Positions 50,203 to 58,703 of a stretch of 64,000 nucleotides of DNA are shown here, in pieces. The number at the start of each line of letters is the position of its first letter. Within the stretch, counting starts at the first letter, position 1. A model generated the notes under the pieces. It saw only the letters and a program-made list of their open reading frames with translations. It was not told the DNA's origin and searched no databases. A program made the translations under genes and the position numbers. Source of the DNA: Yersinia hibernica (GTDB lineage Bacteria; Pseudomonadota; Gammaproteobacteria; Enterobacterales; Enterobacteriaceae); the NCBI RefSeq assembly GCF_004124235.1, contig NZ_CP032487.1:2976001-3040000 (forward strand), in the 5' to 3' direction.

Positions 50203-50631
50203 TCAGAAGTAGCTATAAAGTTGGTTGATAATATTCTGGTCAGTCGTGCGACCGAACAGATGCTTTATTGCAGCGTTTACCATTGCGTTGTAGCAGCGCT
50301 CGAACTCGTCAGGCTCCATGTTCGCGTAAGCCAAGCTCTTTGCCTCCGTCCGGATATCACCGTTTAGCCTTACCGTTTGCTCATAAAATCCCGCCAGAAT
50401 GGTTAAATCCTTTCTGAATCGGTCAAATTGAGTGGCTTCGTCTGCGTTGGCCAGTACTGTTTTATCAGCAGACCAGTGAGCAAAGCAGAAGTTGAAAAAG
50501 GCGAACATTTTTCGGTGAAAGGCGGGGTTGCGAGTTAGCTTAATGTCGGCAGTGTAAGTCTCGCCGTTCTTGAACTTGGTTAACCTGGGTAGTTCGGATG
50601 ATGCAATGGAAGCAGTTATCAGGTGGGCCAC
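50203..50631 (-). CDS. phage DUF1367 protein (YbcN-like), N-terminus probably altered
   Basis: The core RLTKFKNGETYTADIKLTRN, PAFHRKMFAFFNFCFAHW and the C-terminal MEPDEFERCYNAMVNAAIKH match DUF1367/YbcN, a family tied to phage recombination (the E. coli member is described as a base-flipping protein). The first dozen codons (MAHLITASIASSE) overlap a plus-strand left-arm frame and do not look conserved, so the gene probably lost its own 5' end where the immunity region was deleted. Confidence 0.7.
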   Translation of the reverse strand: MAHLITASIASSELPRLTKFKNGETYTADIKLTRNPAFHRKMFAFFNFCFAHWSADKTVLANADEATQFDRFRKDLTILAGFYEQTVRLNGDIRTEAKSLAYANMEPDEFERCYNAMVNAAIKHLFGRTTDQNIINQLYSYF

Positions 50632-50825
50632 GTGATTTCATCGGAGCGCCGCACTGGGCCAAGCGGCTATATGTGCAACGTGGAACTGGGCAGAAACTCT
50701 GGTGGAATGGCATGCAGAAATATCAAGACAAAGAGCAATTGCTCGATGCTTACACATCTGATTTCGATGAGTGTGTCGATATTTTGGCAGAGCGGCGACT
50801 GGTTCCTGTTGATACTGAAAACTGA
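50601..50825 (+). CDS. hypothetical left-arm phage protein, probably 5'-truncated
   Basis: About 74 codons starting from ATG at 50601 contain GAPHWAKRLYVQRGTGQKLW and end DILAERRLVPVDTEN. I recognise no family. It is the first plus-strand frame after the strand switch and starts within the DUF1367 junction, so its true N-terminus is likely gone. Confidence 0.45.
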   Translation: MQWKQLSGGPRDFIGAPHWAKRLYVQRGTGQKLWWNGMQKYQDKEQLLDAYTSDFDECVDILAERRLVPVDTEN

Positions 50826-50836
50826 AGGGGTGATAT

Positions 50837-51061
50837 GTGACTCCTGAAGAGAAACAGAACGCGCTCCAATCGGCCGCAAGAAACTGTAACAACTAAATTA
50901 AAACCACCCTCGCCGCTCTGCCGGCCAACACCAACAAAGACTCCATCACCCGCCCTATCATCCTGCGCCATTACGAGAAGATAAAGCCACTTGGCTACAA
51001 GCTGGCTTGGCTTCTTTTCGCCATCGGCGTTCTGAATAGTCAGTTTAAGTGGAACAGGTGA
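50837..51061 (+). pseudogene. small left-arm phage gene with in-frame ochre stop
   Basis: A GTG at 50837, preceded by AAGGGG, opens a frame TPEEKQNALQSAARNCNN that stops at TAA 50894-50896 (codon 20). The identical frame continues IKTTLAALPANTNKDSITRP to LNSQFKWNR and a TGA at 51059-51061. The uninterrupted 3' part is protein-like, so a single nonsense change is the simplest reading. Confidence 0.6.
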
Positions 51062-51090
51062 TGGGTTTGATAAAGAGATAAGAGGTCAAA

Positions 51091-51294
51091 ATGGATAATG
51101 TTATTCAATTAGTACCAGCAGAGTGGGTTTCTGAGTCGGTATTAATGGCTGTTACCGGCCTAAAAAAGAACACGATTAAACACGCAAGAGACACTTCATG
51201 GATGGAGGGGAGAGAGTATCGGCATGTTTCTGGAAATAGTGAGCCGCATGAAACTGCCCCATGCTTCTATAAGCTAAAGCTAATTGAAGAGTGA
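51091..51294 (+). CDS. putative excisionase
   Basis: A 67-residue protein starts at 51091 and contains WVSESVLMAVTGLKKNTIKH and an ARDTSWMEGREYRHV block, typical of excisionase-like winged-helix proteins of lambdoid phages. It lies directly before the integrase, overlapping the possible early integrase codons, which is the usual xis-int order. Confidence 0.75.
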   Translation: MDNVIQLVPAEWVSESVLMAVTGLKKNTIKHARDTSWMEGREYRHVSGNSEPHETAPCFYKLKLIEE

Positions 51295-51374
51295 ATAGGG
51301 AAAATGCCGAAAGCGATACGCCGAGAAAGAAAATCTGCTTAAATAGCAATCCCTTTTCATTTAGGAAGGAGTTT

Positions 51375-52646
51375 ATGATGAAGAAGCAATACCCAACAGG
51401 AACGGAGCCCCATGGAGGGATGCTCCGCATCTGGTTTATGTACAACGGGGAAAGGTGTAGAGAGTCACTTGGCGTTCCAGATACACCGAAAAACAGGAAG
51501 GTTGCCGGGGAACTTCGCCAATCAGTGATGTATGCGATCAGGACGGGAAACTTTAATTACGCCGATAGTTTCCCTAAGTCGTCAAGGGTGGTTAAGCCAG
51601 AGTCAGGGATGACAGTAGCTAGGTTGTTCAATGCCTGGTTGGAAATCAAGCGTTATGAAATATCTGATAACTCGCTGATCCGCTATAAAAGTTGTGTGGC
51701 TTCAATTGTTAGAGCAATTGGGCCAGACAGAAAGATAGCGGATATTAAAGCTCGCGATTTATCAGTAATGAGAAATGAGCTTATTGACGGCGATCACTTT
51801 TCTAAGCTTGATAAGAAAGGCAGAAGCGTAGTTACAGTAAATGGATATGTCTCAAGGGCAATGACTGTTTTCAGGTTTGCTAAAGAGAATGGCTATATGG
51901 ACACGGATATAACTGCCTCGGTAAAGCTGCTCAAAACGGCCAGGCAACGGCCTGCCCCCCTGTCTATTGATGAGTTCGATAGGTTGATCTCTGCCTGCCA
52001 TTGCCGACAGACTACGAATCTATGGACGTTGGCGGTATATACAGGGCTGAGACATGGGGAAATATGCTCTCTCGCATGGGAAGATATTGATTTAGTCGCC
52101 GGGACTTTATGTGTAAGACGCAACGTTACTACGGCAAAACAATTTACCCTGCCGAAAACCGAGTCAGGCACTAACCGGTTAGTACAGCTAAATGTAAATG
52201 CCATCCACGCATTGAAAGACCAGCTTGAGTTAACCAGGATGGGAAGGAAACATCAGATCACTGTGCTAACCAGGCAGCGTGGAAAAACAAAAGATGAGGA
52301 ATGTACGTTTGTATTCAACCCAGCACTAACGACAATATCCGGCAGGGCCGGCATTTGCTACTCGGCGGCCTCACTCGGAGGAACATGGAACACAGCACTA
52401 AGGAAATCAGGCATTAGGCACAGGAACCCATACCAGTCACGACACACGTTTGCATGCTGGATGTTGTCTGCCGGCGCAAACCCTTACTTCATTGCAGCAC
52501 AAATGGGGCACAGTAGTCCGCAGATGCTATATCAGGTTTACGGTGACTGGATGCCAAGCAATAACGTTGAACAGGTGGAGCTGATCAACGCTAAAATTAA
52601 ACAAAATGTCCCACCCATGCCCCACAAAGCAGCATCCTTTCGGTAA
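51375..52646 (+). CDS. tyrosine integrase of the prophage remnant
   Basis: The start is ATG 51375 or the adjacent one at 51378 (MKKQYPTGTEPHGGMLRIWF), preceded by GGAAGGAG at 51363-51370; the frame is open 28 codons earlier. The about 423-residue protein has an arm-binding N-terminus, a core-binding domain (WLEIKRYEISDNSLIRYKSC) and the catalytic domain with Arg in TGLRHGEICSLAW, H-x-x-R in NPYQSRHTFACWML, His in MGHSSPQML and the likely Tyr in YQVYGDWM. No lesion is seen. It points toward the chromosomal junction, as expected for attR/attL geometry. Confidence 0.95.
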   Translation: MMKKQYPTGTEPHGGMLRIWFMYNGERCRESLGVPDTPKNRKVAGELRQSVMYAIRTGNFNYADSFPKSSRVVKPESGMTVARLFNAWLEIKRYEISDNSLIRYKSCVASIVRAIGPDRKIADIKARDLSVMRNELIDGDHFSKLDKKGRSVVTVNGYVSRAMTVFRFAKENGYMDTDITASVKLLKTARQRPAPLSIDEFDRLISACHCRQTTNLWTLAVYTGLRHGEICSLAWEDIDLVAGTLCVRRNVTTAKQFTLPKTESGTNRLVQLNVNAIHALKDQLELTRMGRKHQITVLTRQRGKTKDEECTFVFNPALTTISGRAGICYSAASLGGTWNTALRKSGIRHRNPYQSRHTFACWMLSAGANPYFIAAQMGHSSPQMLYQVYGDWMPSNNVEQVELINAKIKQNVPPMPHKAASFR

Positions 52647-52688
52647 TATCCTTATTCTTCATTGATTTAAACCATCCTACTGGCATAG

Positions 52689-52697
52689 TGTTATATT
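52689..52697 (+). promoter_or_regulatory. extended -10 promoter element of ybdL
   Basis: TGTTATATT fits the extended -10 consensus TGNTATAAT closely and lies 37 bases before the ybdL ATG, with AGGAG at 52717-52721 as ribosome-binding site. It lies at the presumed chromosome/prophage junction. Confidence 0.5.
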
Positions 52698-52733
52698 GAC
52701 GGCAACATACAGCGCCAGGAGTATTCACCTGCC

Positions 52734-53894
52734 ATGAGCACTTTGTCCTTTATTCCCGACAGTAAATTACCCGCACAGGGCACCACAATTTTTACGCAAA
52801 TGAGTGCATTGGCACAAAAACATCAAGCCATTAACCTGTCACAGGGCTTTCCGGATTTTGATGGCCCCGATTATCTAAAACAGCGATTAGCCCACCATGT
52901 GAGCCAAGGCGCAAACCAATATGCTCCCATGACTGGCGTTGCGCCGCTGCGCCATGCCATCGCCGAAAAAACGGCTAAAATCTATGGGTGGAAACCTGAT
53001 GCTGACAGCGAAGTCACTGTCACCACCGGTGCCAGTGAAGCCTTATTTGCCGCGATTACCGCACTGGTTCGCCCAGGCGATGAAGTTATCTGCTTTGACC
53101 CCAGCTATGACAGCTATGCCCCAGTGGTGGAACTGGCCGGCGGCATACTCAAACGCATTGCGCTCAAACCCCCGGCATTCACGACTGACTGGGCTGAGTT
53201 TGCCCATCTGATTTCAGCGCGCACCCGGCTGGTGATTGTGAATACGCCACATAACCCCTCGGCGACCGTGTGGCGCACAGAAGATTTTGAACAATTATGG
53301 CAAGTCATTGCTGAGCGCAATATTTACGTCCTCAGTGATGAAGTATATGAACACATCTGCTTCAGCGCCGCCGGCCATGTCAGTGTATTAGCCCACCCCC
53401 AATTACGGCAGCGGGCCATTGCGGTTTCCTCTTTCGGCAAAACTTTTCATATGACTGGCTGGAAAGCGGGCTATTGCATCGCCCCTGCCGCCATCAGTGC
53501 TGAAGTGCGCAAAATTCACCAATATCTGACATTTTCAGTATGCACTCCGGTACAGTTTGCACTGGCGGATATGCTGAATGCCGAGCCAGAACACTGGCAG
53601 CAATTACCGCAATTTTATCGTGCTCGCCGTGATCGTTTCGTCAATGCCTTATCGGCCAGCCGCTTTAAGATTCTACCTAGCGAGGGAACTTACTTCTTAC
53701 TGGCCGACTACAGTGCCATTTCAGATCTCAATGATGTTGAGTTCTGCCAATGGCTAACCGAACATGTCGGCGTGGCTGCAATACCTTTGTCAGTATTCTG
53801 CGAAGGCCCTTTCCCCCATAAACTTATCCGGCTGTGCTTCGCCAAACAAGATGCCACTCTGGACGCCGCCGCGGAGCGATTGTGTCAACTTTAA
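52734..53894 (+). CDS. ybdL: methionine aminotransferase (last step of methionine salvage)
   Basis: This PLP fold-type I aminotransferase (386 residues, as in E. coli YbdL) converts 4-methylthio-2-oxobutanoate to methionine, using glutamine or aromatic donors. Blocks are NLSQGFPDFDGPDYL, NTPHNPSAT, YVLSDEVYEHI and the PLP-lysine SSFGKTFHMTGWKAGYC. The chromosome would place it divergently beside mtnBCD without the prophage, consistent with an MtnE role. Its 3' end overlaps yafV by 13 bases. Confidence 0.94.
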   Translation: MSTLSFIPDSKLPAQGTTIFTQMSALAQKHQAINLSQGFPDFDGPDYLKQRLAHHVSQGANQYAPMTGVAPLRHAIAEKTAKIYGWKPDADSEVTVTTGASEALFAAITALVRPGDEVICFDPSYDSYAPVVELAGGILKRIALKPPAFTTDWAEFAHLISARTRLVIVNTPHNPSATVWRTEDFEQLWQVIAERNIYVLSDEVYEHICFSAAGHVSVLAHPQLRQRAIAVSSFGKTFHMTGWKAGYCIAPAAISAEVRKIHQYLTFSVCTPVQFALADMLNAEPEHWQQLPQFYRARRDRFVNALSASRFKILPSEGTYFLLADYSAISDLNDVEFCQWLTEHVGVAAIPLSVFCEGPFPHKLIRLCFAKQDATLDAAAERLCQL

Positions 53895-54652
53895 AACTGA
53901 CGCTGCTGCAACAGCCACTGGTGTGGCTGGATGCACCGGCCAATCTACGCCACTTTGACATGCTGCTAGCGCCGATACAGCAGCGCGATGTCATTGTGCT
54001 GCCAGAAATGTTTACCACCGGTTTTGCGATGAATGCGGCGGAAAATGCCCTGCCAGCAGCCGACATTATCGACTGGCTACGCCATTGGTCGGCACGCACT
54101 GATGCCCTGATTGGCGGCAGCGTGGCACTCAAAACCCCCGACGGGGCGGTTAACCGTTTTCTGCTGGTGGAGCCGAGCGGGAAAGTTCATCACTATGACA
54201 AACGCCACTTATTCCGTATGGCGGGTGAGCATCATCACTATCAGGCGGGTAAAACACGTGAAATTGTGGCGTGGCGCGGCTGGCGAATTCTGCCGCAAGT
54301 TTGTTATGATTTGCGCTTTCCGGTGTGGTCACGCAACCTGCAAGACTATGATTTAGCACTGTATGTGGCTAACTGGCCTGCTGCTCGCGCCAAACATTGG
54401 CAAACATTACTGGCGGCGCGGGCCATCGAAAATCAAGCTTACGTCGCGGGTTGTAATCGCATCGGTGATGATGACAATGGCCATCATTATCAGGGTGACA
54501 GTGTGATTCTGGATGCCCAAGGTGAAATTCTGGCCCAAGCAGCCCCCGGGCAAGCGGCGCAATTGGATGCGCAATTATCTTTGGCAACCTTACAGACATA
54601 TCGGGAAAAGTTCCCCGCGTTTCGTGATACCGACAAATTTTTGCTGGTGTAA
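53882..54652 (+). CDS. yafV: omega-amidase YafV (nitrilase family)
   Basis: The GTG start at 53882 gives 256 residues, as in E. coli YafV. The nitrilase triad appears as Glu in VIVLPEMFTTGFA, Lys in YDKRHLFRMAGEH and Cys in LPQVCYDLRFPVWSRN. Omega-amidases hydrolyse alpha-ketoglutaramate, the by-product of glutamine transamination, which pulls the YbdL reaction forward. The 13-base overlap with ybdL makes the two functionally and translationally coupled, like mtnE and mtnU in other bacteria. Confidence 0.93.
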   Translation: MSTLKLTLLQQPLVWLDAPANLRHFDMLLAPIQQRDVIVLPEMFTTGFAMNAAENALPAADIIDWLRHWSARTDALIGGSVALKTPDGAVNRFLLVEPSGKVHHYDKRHLFRMAGEHHHYQAGKTREIVAWRGWRILPQVCYDLRFPVWSRNLQDYDLALYVANWPAARAKHWQTLLAARAIENQAYVAGCNRIGDDDNGHHYQGDSVILDAQGEILAQAAPGQAAQLDAQLSLATLQTYREKFPAFRDTDKFLLV

Positions 54653-54773
54653 GTTAGCCACAGCGCAAATTTACCTGTTGAGGAGCGGCAGAAGAGTAAA
54701 GTGCCCGCGCCAGAGATAGCGCGGCTCCAGCCTGGATGGGCACCGAAGCGGCATCTTGACTCTCTGTTGGCCC

Positions 54774-56036
54774 TCACTGCGGCTTATCCGCCCACGACAA
54801 CACCGCCGCCAGATAAGCTTGAATGCCCATTGCCACATCACCGCAACTCACTAACTCATCAGGGTGATGGCTTACCCCCCCTTTGCAGCGCACAAATACC
54901 ATGCCCACCGGCCAACACTCGCCCACCGCAATTGCGTCATGGCCCGCACCACTGGGCAGCGCCAGTGAGCGCCCCTGCACTTGGCGAACACTGTCATTAA
55001 TACATTGCTGCAAGCTATCATCACATTTAGTGGCATTGATGCGGTAAAACTCTTGGGCGGAAAAAGTCAAACCGCGCCGCGCTGCTATCACCTGCGCTTG
55101 TGTCAATAAGTGCGTCAGTAATTTGTTGATGCCGCCGTCGTGCGGGCCACGAATATCCAGCGTCAATTTCACTTCGCCCGCAATCACATTCACCGCACCG
55201 GGTAAACATTCCAATGTCCCCACCGTCGCCACCAAATGTTGACCATAGCGCTCGGTCAACCACTCAACTGAATTAATCCAAGCCGCGGCCCCGGCTAATG
55301 CATCCTGGCGCTGGCCCATCGGCACTGTGCCGGCGTGGCCTGCGGCCCCGGTAAATTGGCAATTGAGGCGGCGGGCACCATTAATGGCGGTCACGACGCC
55401 CAATGCCAAATCGGCCTGTTCCAAACACGGGCCTTGTTCAATATGCAGTTCAAGATAAGCACAAAAATCACTCGCCGCCCGCTGCGCCTGTGCAATCGCG
55501 CTGGAGTCAAAACCCGCCTGCGCCATCGCCTGTGCGACACTGATTCCCTCGGCATCGGTTTTACTCAACCAATCTGCGGGCCAGCGCCCGGTAATCCCCT
55601 TGCTGCCGAGTAAAGTGATGCCAAACCGCGTTCCCTCTTCATCGGCAAAACCAATCACTTCAATGGCAAGCGGTAAGCGCCGCTGCTGGCGATGCAAATA
55701 TCCCACCACCTCCAGCGCACTCAACACCCCCAACATGCCATCGTAACGGCCGGCATTGCGCACGGTATCAAGATGGGAACCCAGTAAGATGGCCGGCGCT
55801 CCGGATTGCAGCCCTTCATAGCGGCCACAAATATTCCCGACCGCATCCTGCCAAATATGCATTCCCGCCGCTTGCATCCATTCCCCCACTTGCTGATTTG
55901 CGCGCAAATGTTCAGGGGATAAATACACTCGGGTCAGCATATTGGGTGACTCACTGATTGCCGCCAGCACATCACAACGGGCCATGACCCGCAATGCTGC
56001 TTGCTCTGCCTCGGCATCTGGCAGGGTAGCGGCCAT
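54774..56036 (-). CDS. allC: allantoate amidohydrolase (HpxK/AllC type)
   Basis: The start at 56036 overlaps the aminotransferase stop as ATGA and gives 420 residues (the frame is open further up but the upstream part belongs to the neighbour gene). This M20-family enzyme turns allantoate into (S)-ureidoglycine, CO2 and ammonia. Metal ligands are in LLGSHLDTVRNAGRYDGMLG, GFADEEGTRFG and LELHIEQGPCLE; the C-terminal SGAGHDAIAVGE is typical. Being co-transcribed with pucG separates it from generic hydantoinase relatives. Confidence 0.92.
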   Translation of the reverse strand: MAATLPDAEAEQAALRVMARCDVLAAISESPNMLTRVYLSPEHLRANQQVGEWMQAAGMHIWQDAVGNICGRYEGLQSGAPAILLGSHLDTVRNAGRYDGMLGVLSALEVVGYLHRQQRRLPLAIEVIGFADEEGTRFGITLLGSKGITGRWPADWLSKTDAEGISVAQAMAQAGFDSSAIAQAQRAASDFCAYLELHIEQGPCLEQADLALGVVTAINGARRLNCQFTGAAGHAGTVPMGQRQDALAGAAAWINSVEWLTERYGQHLVATVGTLECLPGAVNVIAGEVKLTLDIRGPHDGGINKLLTHLLTQAQVIAARRGLTFSAQEFYRINATKCDDSLQQCINDSVRQVQGRSLALPSGAGHDAIAVGECWPVGMVFVRCKGGVSHHPDELVSCGDVAMGIQAYLAAVLSWADKPQ

Positions 56037-57295
56037 CAGTTGGCTCCATGCTGTTGAGCCAGATAAACATCCCACGCGGCTTGCGGCCCAGCGCCCTGGA
56101 TGGTGGCAAATCCTAACCGATTCAACACGGCCTCCAGTGCCACCAATGTTTGCATGACACAATCTTTGCGCGCGTTATAGCCCATGGTTCCTATGCGCCA
56201 AATCTTGCCATTCAGCGGCCCGAACGATGTGCCAATCTCAATCGCAAAATCATTCAGCATCAATTGCCGCACTTGCTCACCGGGGATCCCAGCTGGAATA
56301 ACCACGCCCAGCACATTGTTCATCCGGTGTTTCAGGTCACCAAAGACCGCAAGGCCCATGCCCTGAATCCCGGCCAGCAAGGCCGCGCCGTGTAGAGCAT
56401 GGCGAGCAATCCCCTCGGCTAAACCCTCTTCCAATATCACTCGCGCGCACTCGCGGGCGGCAAACAACATACTGGTTGCTTCAGTATGGTGATTCAGGCG
56501 CTCCGGCCCCCAATAATCCATGATCATGCCCAAATCAAAGTAATTGGAATAGATAATCTCTTCGTCGCCGTCAGTGTGATCTTCGGTGCGGATCCCCTGC
56601 TCAATACATTTACGCCGCCGGATTTGCTCGGCAAATTGTGGGCTGAGGGTCACCGGAGCACTGCCGGATGGCCCACCAAGGCACTTTTGCAGCCCAGCCG
56701 AGACAGCATCCAGCCCCCAGGCATCCGTTTCCAGCACGTTGCCACCTAATGAGGCGGTGGCATCGGTATAAAACAGCACTTGGTGACGGCGGCAAATCTC
56801 GCCCAATGCGGCCAGCGGTTGCAACATGGTGGTGGACGTATCGCCCTGTACCGTCAACAACAGGCGCGGGCGCACTTTCTTGATGGCATCCTCAATCATA
56901 TCTGGGGTGAATACTTCCCCCCACGGCACTTCAATAATATGCACCTCGGCGCGACAGCGGCGGGCAATTTCACATAATAAATGACCAAAACGACCAAAAA
57001 CCGGCACCAGCACTTTATCGCCCGGGCGAATAGCAGACAGCAAAACGGCCTCAATACCCGCACGCGAAGTGCCATCGACCAGCATCGTCCACGGATTTTT
57101 AGTCCGGAAAACATCACGATACAGCGCCATAACTTGATTCATATAATCCGTCATCGCCGGGTCATATTGGCCAATCAACTGGCTAGACATTGCGCGCAAT
57201 ACGCGCGGATCGGCATTGATCGGCCCCGGCCCCATCAATAAGCGCGCTGGCGGGTTAATCTGACTAAACAACGGGTTAGGGTTTATTGCCGCCAT
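56036..57295 (-). CDS. pucG: (S)-ureidoglycine--glyoxylate aminotransferase (PucG/HpxJ)
   Basis: The 419-residue class V aminotransferase shows the PucG-specific block NYFDLGMIMDYWGPERLNHH, plus MGPGPINADPRVLRAMSSQL, VQGDTSTTMLQPL, the cofactor-side FYTDATASLGG and the Schiff-base lysine region SAGLQKCLGGPSG. It transfers the amino group of ureidoglycine to glyoxylate, giving oxalurate and glycine. The substrate comes from the enzyme encoded directly downstream, and the product feeds the HpxW branch. Confidence 0.92.
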   Translation of the reverse strand: MAAINPNPLFSQINPPARLLMGPGPINADPRVLRAMSSQLIGQYDPAMTDYMNQVMALYRDVFRTKNPWTMLVDGTSRAGIEAVLLSAIRPGDKVLVPVFGRFGHLLCEIARRCRAEVHIIEVPWGEVFTPDMIEDAIKKVRPRLLLTVQGDTSTTMLQPLAALGEICRRHQVLFYTDATASLGGNVLETDAWGLDAVSAGLQKCLGGPSGSAPVTLSPQFAEQIRRRKCIEQGIRTEDHTDGDEEIIYSNYFDLGMIMDYWGPERLNHHTEATSMLFAARECARVILEEGLAEGIARHALHGAALLAGIQGMGLAVFGDLKHRMNNVLGVVIPAGIPGEQVRQLMLNDFAIEIGTSFGPLNGKIWRIGTMGYNARKDCVMQTLVALEAVLNRLGFATIQGAGPQAAWDVYLAQQHGAN

Positions 57296-57334
57296 AGAAA
57301 ATCTCCATCCTTATATAAATCAGTAAAATGCTGT

Positions 57335-58069
57335 CTACAAACCGCGAACTGAGGATATAAATTGTTTTAATTCAGCTGTTTGTGGATCAGCAAGTACAGC
57401 ACGGCTTTCGCCTTGCTCCCACACCCGGCCTTGATGCATAAACACCACGCGGTCACCGACTTCGCGCGCAAAAGTCATCTCATGAGTCACCAGAATCAAG
57501 GTCATGCCCTCTGCGGCTAACTGCTCCAGCACTTTTAGCACCTCCCCCACCAGCTCTGGGTCCAGTGCTGAGGTAATTTCATCACATAACAATACCTTAG
57601 GACGCATCGCCAGCGCGCGGGCAATCGCCACCCGCTGCTGCTGGCCCCCAGAAAGGTTGGCGGGGTAATAGTCCATTCGGTCTGCTAACCCAACTTTGCT
57701 CAACATTTCTGCGGCTAATGCACGGCACTCGACTGGATTTGTCTTCAATACCCGGCGCGGTGCCAGCATCACATTTTCAAGGGCCGTCATGTGAGGAAAT
57801 AAATTAAAACTCTGAAATACCATGCCTATTGAGCGGCTAATTTCACGCGCTTGCGAATCACGATGAGTGACCGTCATCCCACCCAGTTTGATGCTGCCAT
57901 CCTGATATCCTTCCAGCCCATTCATGCAGCGCAGCAATGTACTTTTACCTGAACCGCTGCGGCCAATGATTGAGATGACTTCGCCCATTTCGATATCCAG
58001 ATCCACACCTTTCAGCACATGGTTCTGACCATAGTATTTTTGAACCTGATTAATGGTGATCAGCGGCAT
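57335..58069 (-). CDS. polar-solute ABC transporter ATPase
   Basis: The 244-residue ATPase has Walker A GRSGSGKSTLLRCMNG, signature LSGGQQQRVAIARAL and Walker B VLLCDEITSALD, in the GlnQ/HisP style. It overlaps the permease gene by 20 bases. With two permeases and a binding protein it makes a full uptake system. The genomic company (allantoate and ureidoglycine enzymes) suggests a ureide or purine-derived substrate, but the sequence family alone is of amino-acid transporters. Confidence 0.93.
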   Translation of the reverse strand: MPLITINQVQKYYGQNHVLKGVDLDIEMGEVISIIGRSGSGKSTLLRCMNGLEGYQDGSIKLGGMTVTHRDSQAREISRSIGMVFQSFNLFPHMTALENVMLAPRRVLKTNPVECRALAAEMLSKVGLADRMDYYPANLSGGQQQRVAIARALAMRPKVLLCDEITSALDPELVGEVLKVLEQLAAEGMTLILVTHEMTFAREVGDRVVFMHQGRVWEQGESRAVLADPQTAELKQFISSVRGL

Positions 58070-58703
58070 GGAATTTTCTCTCCAAATAATGGCTATAGCG
58101 CGACAGTGGGTAACACAGCAGGAAATAGCCCAGCGCCACTAACCCAAACACTTTAAATGGCTGATAAGTGACATTATTTAGCATAGTTCCCGCCTTGGTC
58201 AGCTCAACAAAACCGATAATTGATGCCAGCGCAGTACCTTTGATAACTTGCACTGAAAACCCCACAGTGGGCGCAATGGCAATCCGCAGCGCCTGGGGAG
58301 TGATAACTCGCAGTAATGTTTGGCTAAAACTCAGCCCTAAACAGCGGGAGGCTTCCCATTGACCTTTCGGCAAAGCATCAATACTGCCGCACCAGATATC
58401 CACCAAAAAAGCGCTGGTAAACAGTGTTAACGCCAGCGCAGCCGCGGCCCATGGGCTGACATCAATGCCAAATAGCGCCAAACCGAAGAAAGCCAAAAAT
58501 AACTGCATCAGCAGCGGCGTGCCCTGAAACAGCTCGGTATAGCCGCGCACAAAACGAGCCAGCCAGCGCCAGCGGCTTAAGCGCATCAACATCAGCGGCA
58601 ATGTCACTAAGGTGCCGCCTAAAAAAGCAGTTAATGACAGTAAGAGTGTCCAACGCGCCGCCAGTAACAGATTGCGGATGATATCCCAGTCAGTAAACAT
58701 CAT
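58050..58703 (-). CDS. ABC transporter permease, His/Glu/Gln/Arg/opine type (1)
   Basis: A 217-residue permease with five membrane segments and the ABC-interaction loop GQWEASRCLGLSFSQTLLRVITPQALRIAIAP. It starts with two ATG codons (58703 and 58700); the first overlaps the upstream permease stop (TAATG). Confidence 0.93.
   Translation of the reverse strand: MMFTDWDIIRNLLLAARWTLLLSLTAFLGGTLVTLPLMLMRLSRWRWLARFVRGYTELFQGTPLLMQLFLAFFGLALFGIDVSPWAAAALALTLFTSAFLVDIWCGSIDALPKGQWEASRCLGLSFSQTLLRVITPQALRIAIAPTVGFSVQVIKGTALASIIGFVELTKAGTMLNNVTYQPFKVFGLVALGYFLLCYPLSRYSHYLERKFHAADHH

Larger units (their letters stand above)
44817..52687. mobile_element. degenerate lambdoid prophage remnant between mtnB and ybdL
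   Basis: The segment separates two parts of methionine salvage and carries, from right to left, a tyrosine integrase and a small excisionase-like gene on the plus strand, then right-arm genes on the minus strand in lambdoid order (DUF1367, DUF2591-like, nuclease-like, DUF1364, rusA, terminase small subunit, tail protein), then an acyltransferase. Immunity, replication, lysis and nearly all structural genes are missing. Boundaries are approximate: a shared GTGTTAT at 44810-44816 and 52688-52694 (13 of 16 around it) is only a candidate attachment core. Confidence 0.85.

Noticed and set aside
44968..52667. ATTGATTT at both ends as attachment core
   Set aside because: An 8-bp AT-rich match at 44971 and 52660 region is expected by chance in such DNA and does not extend.
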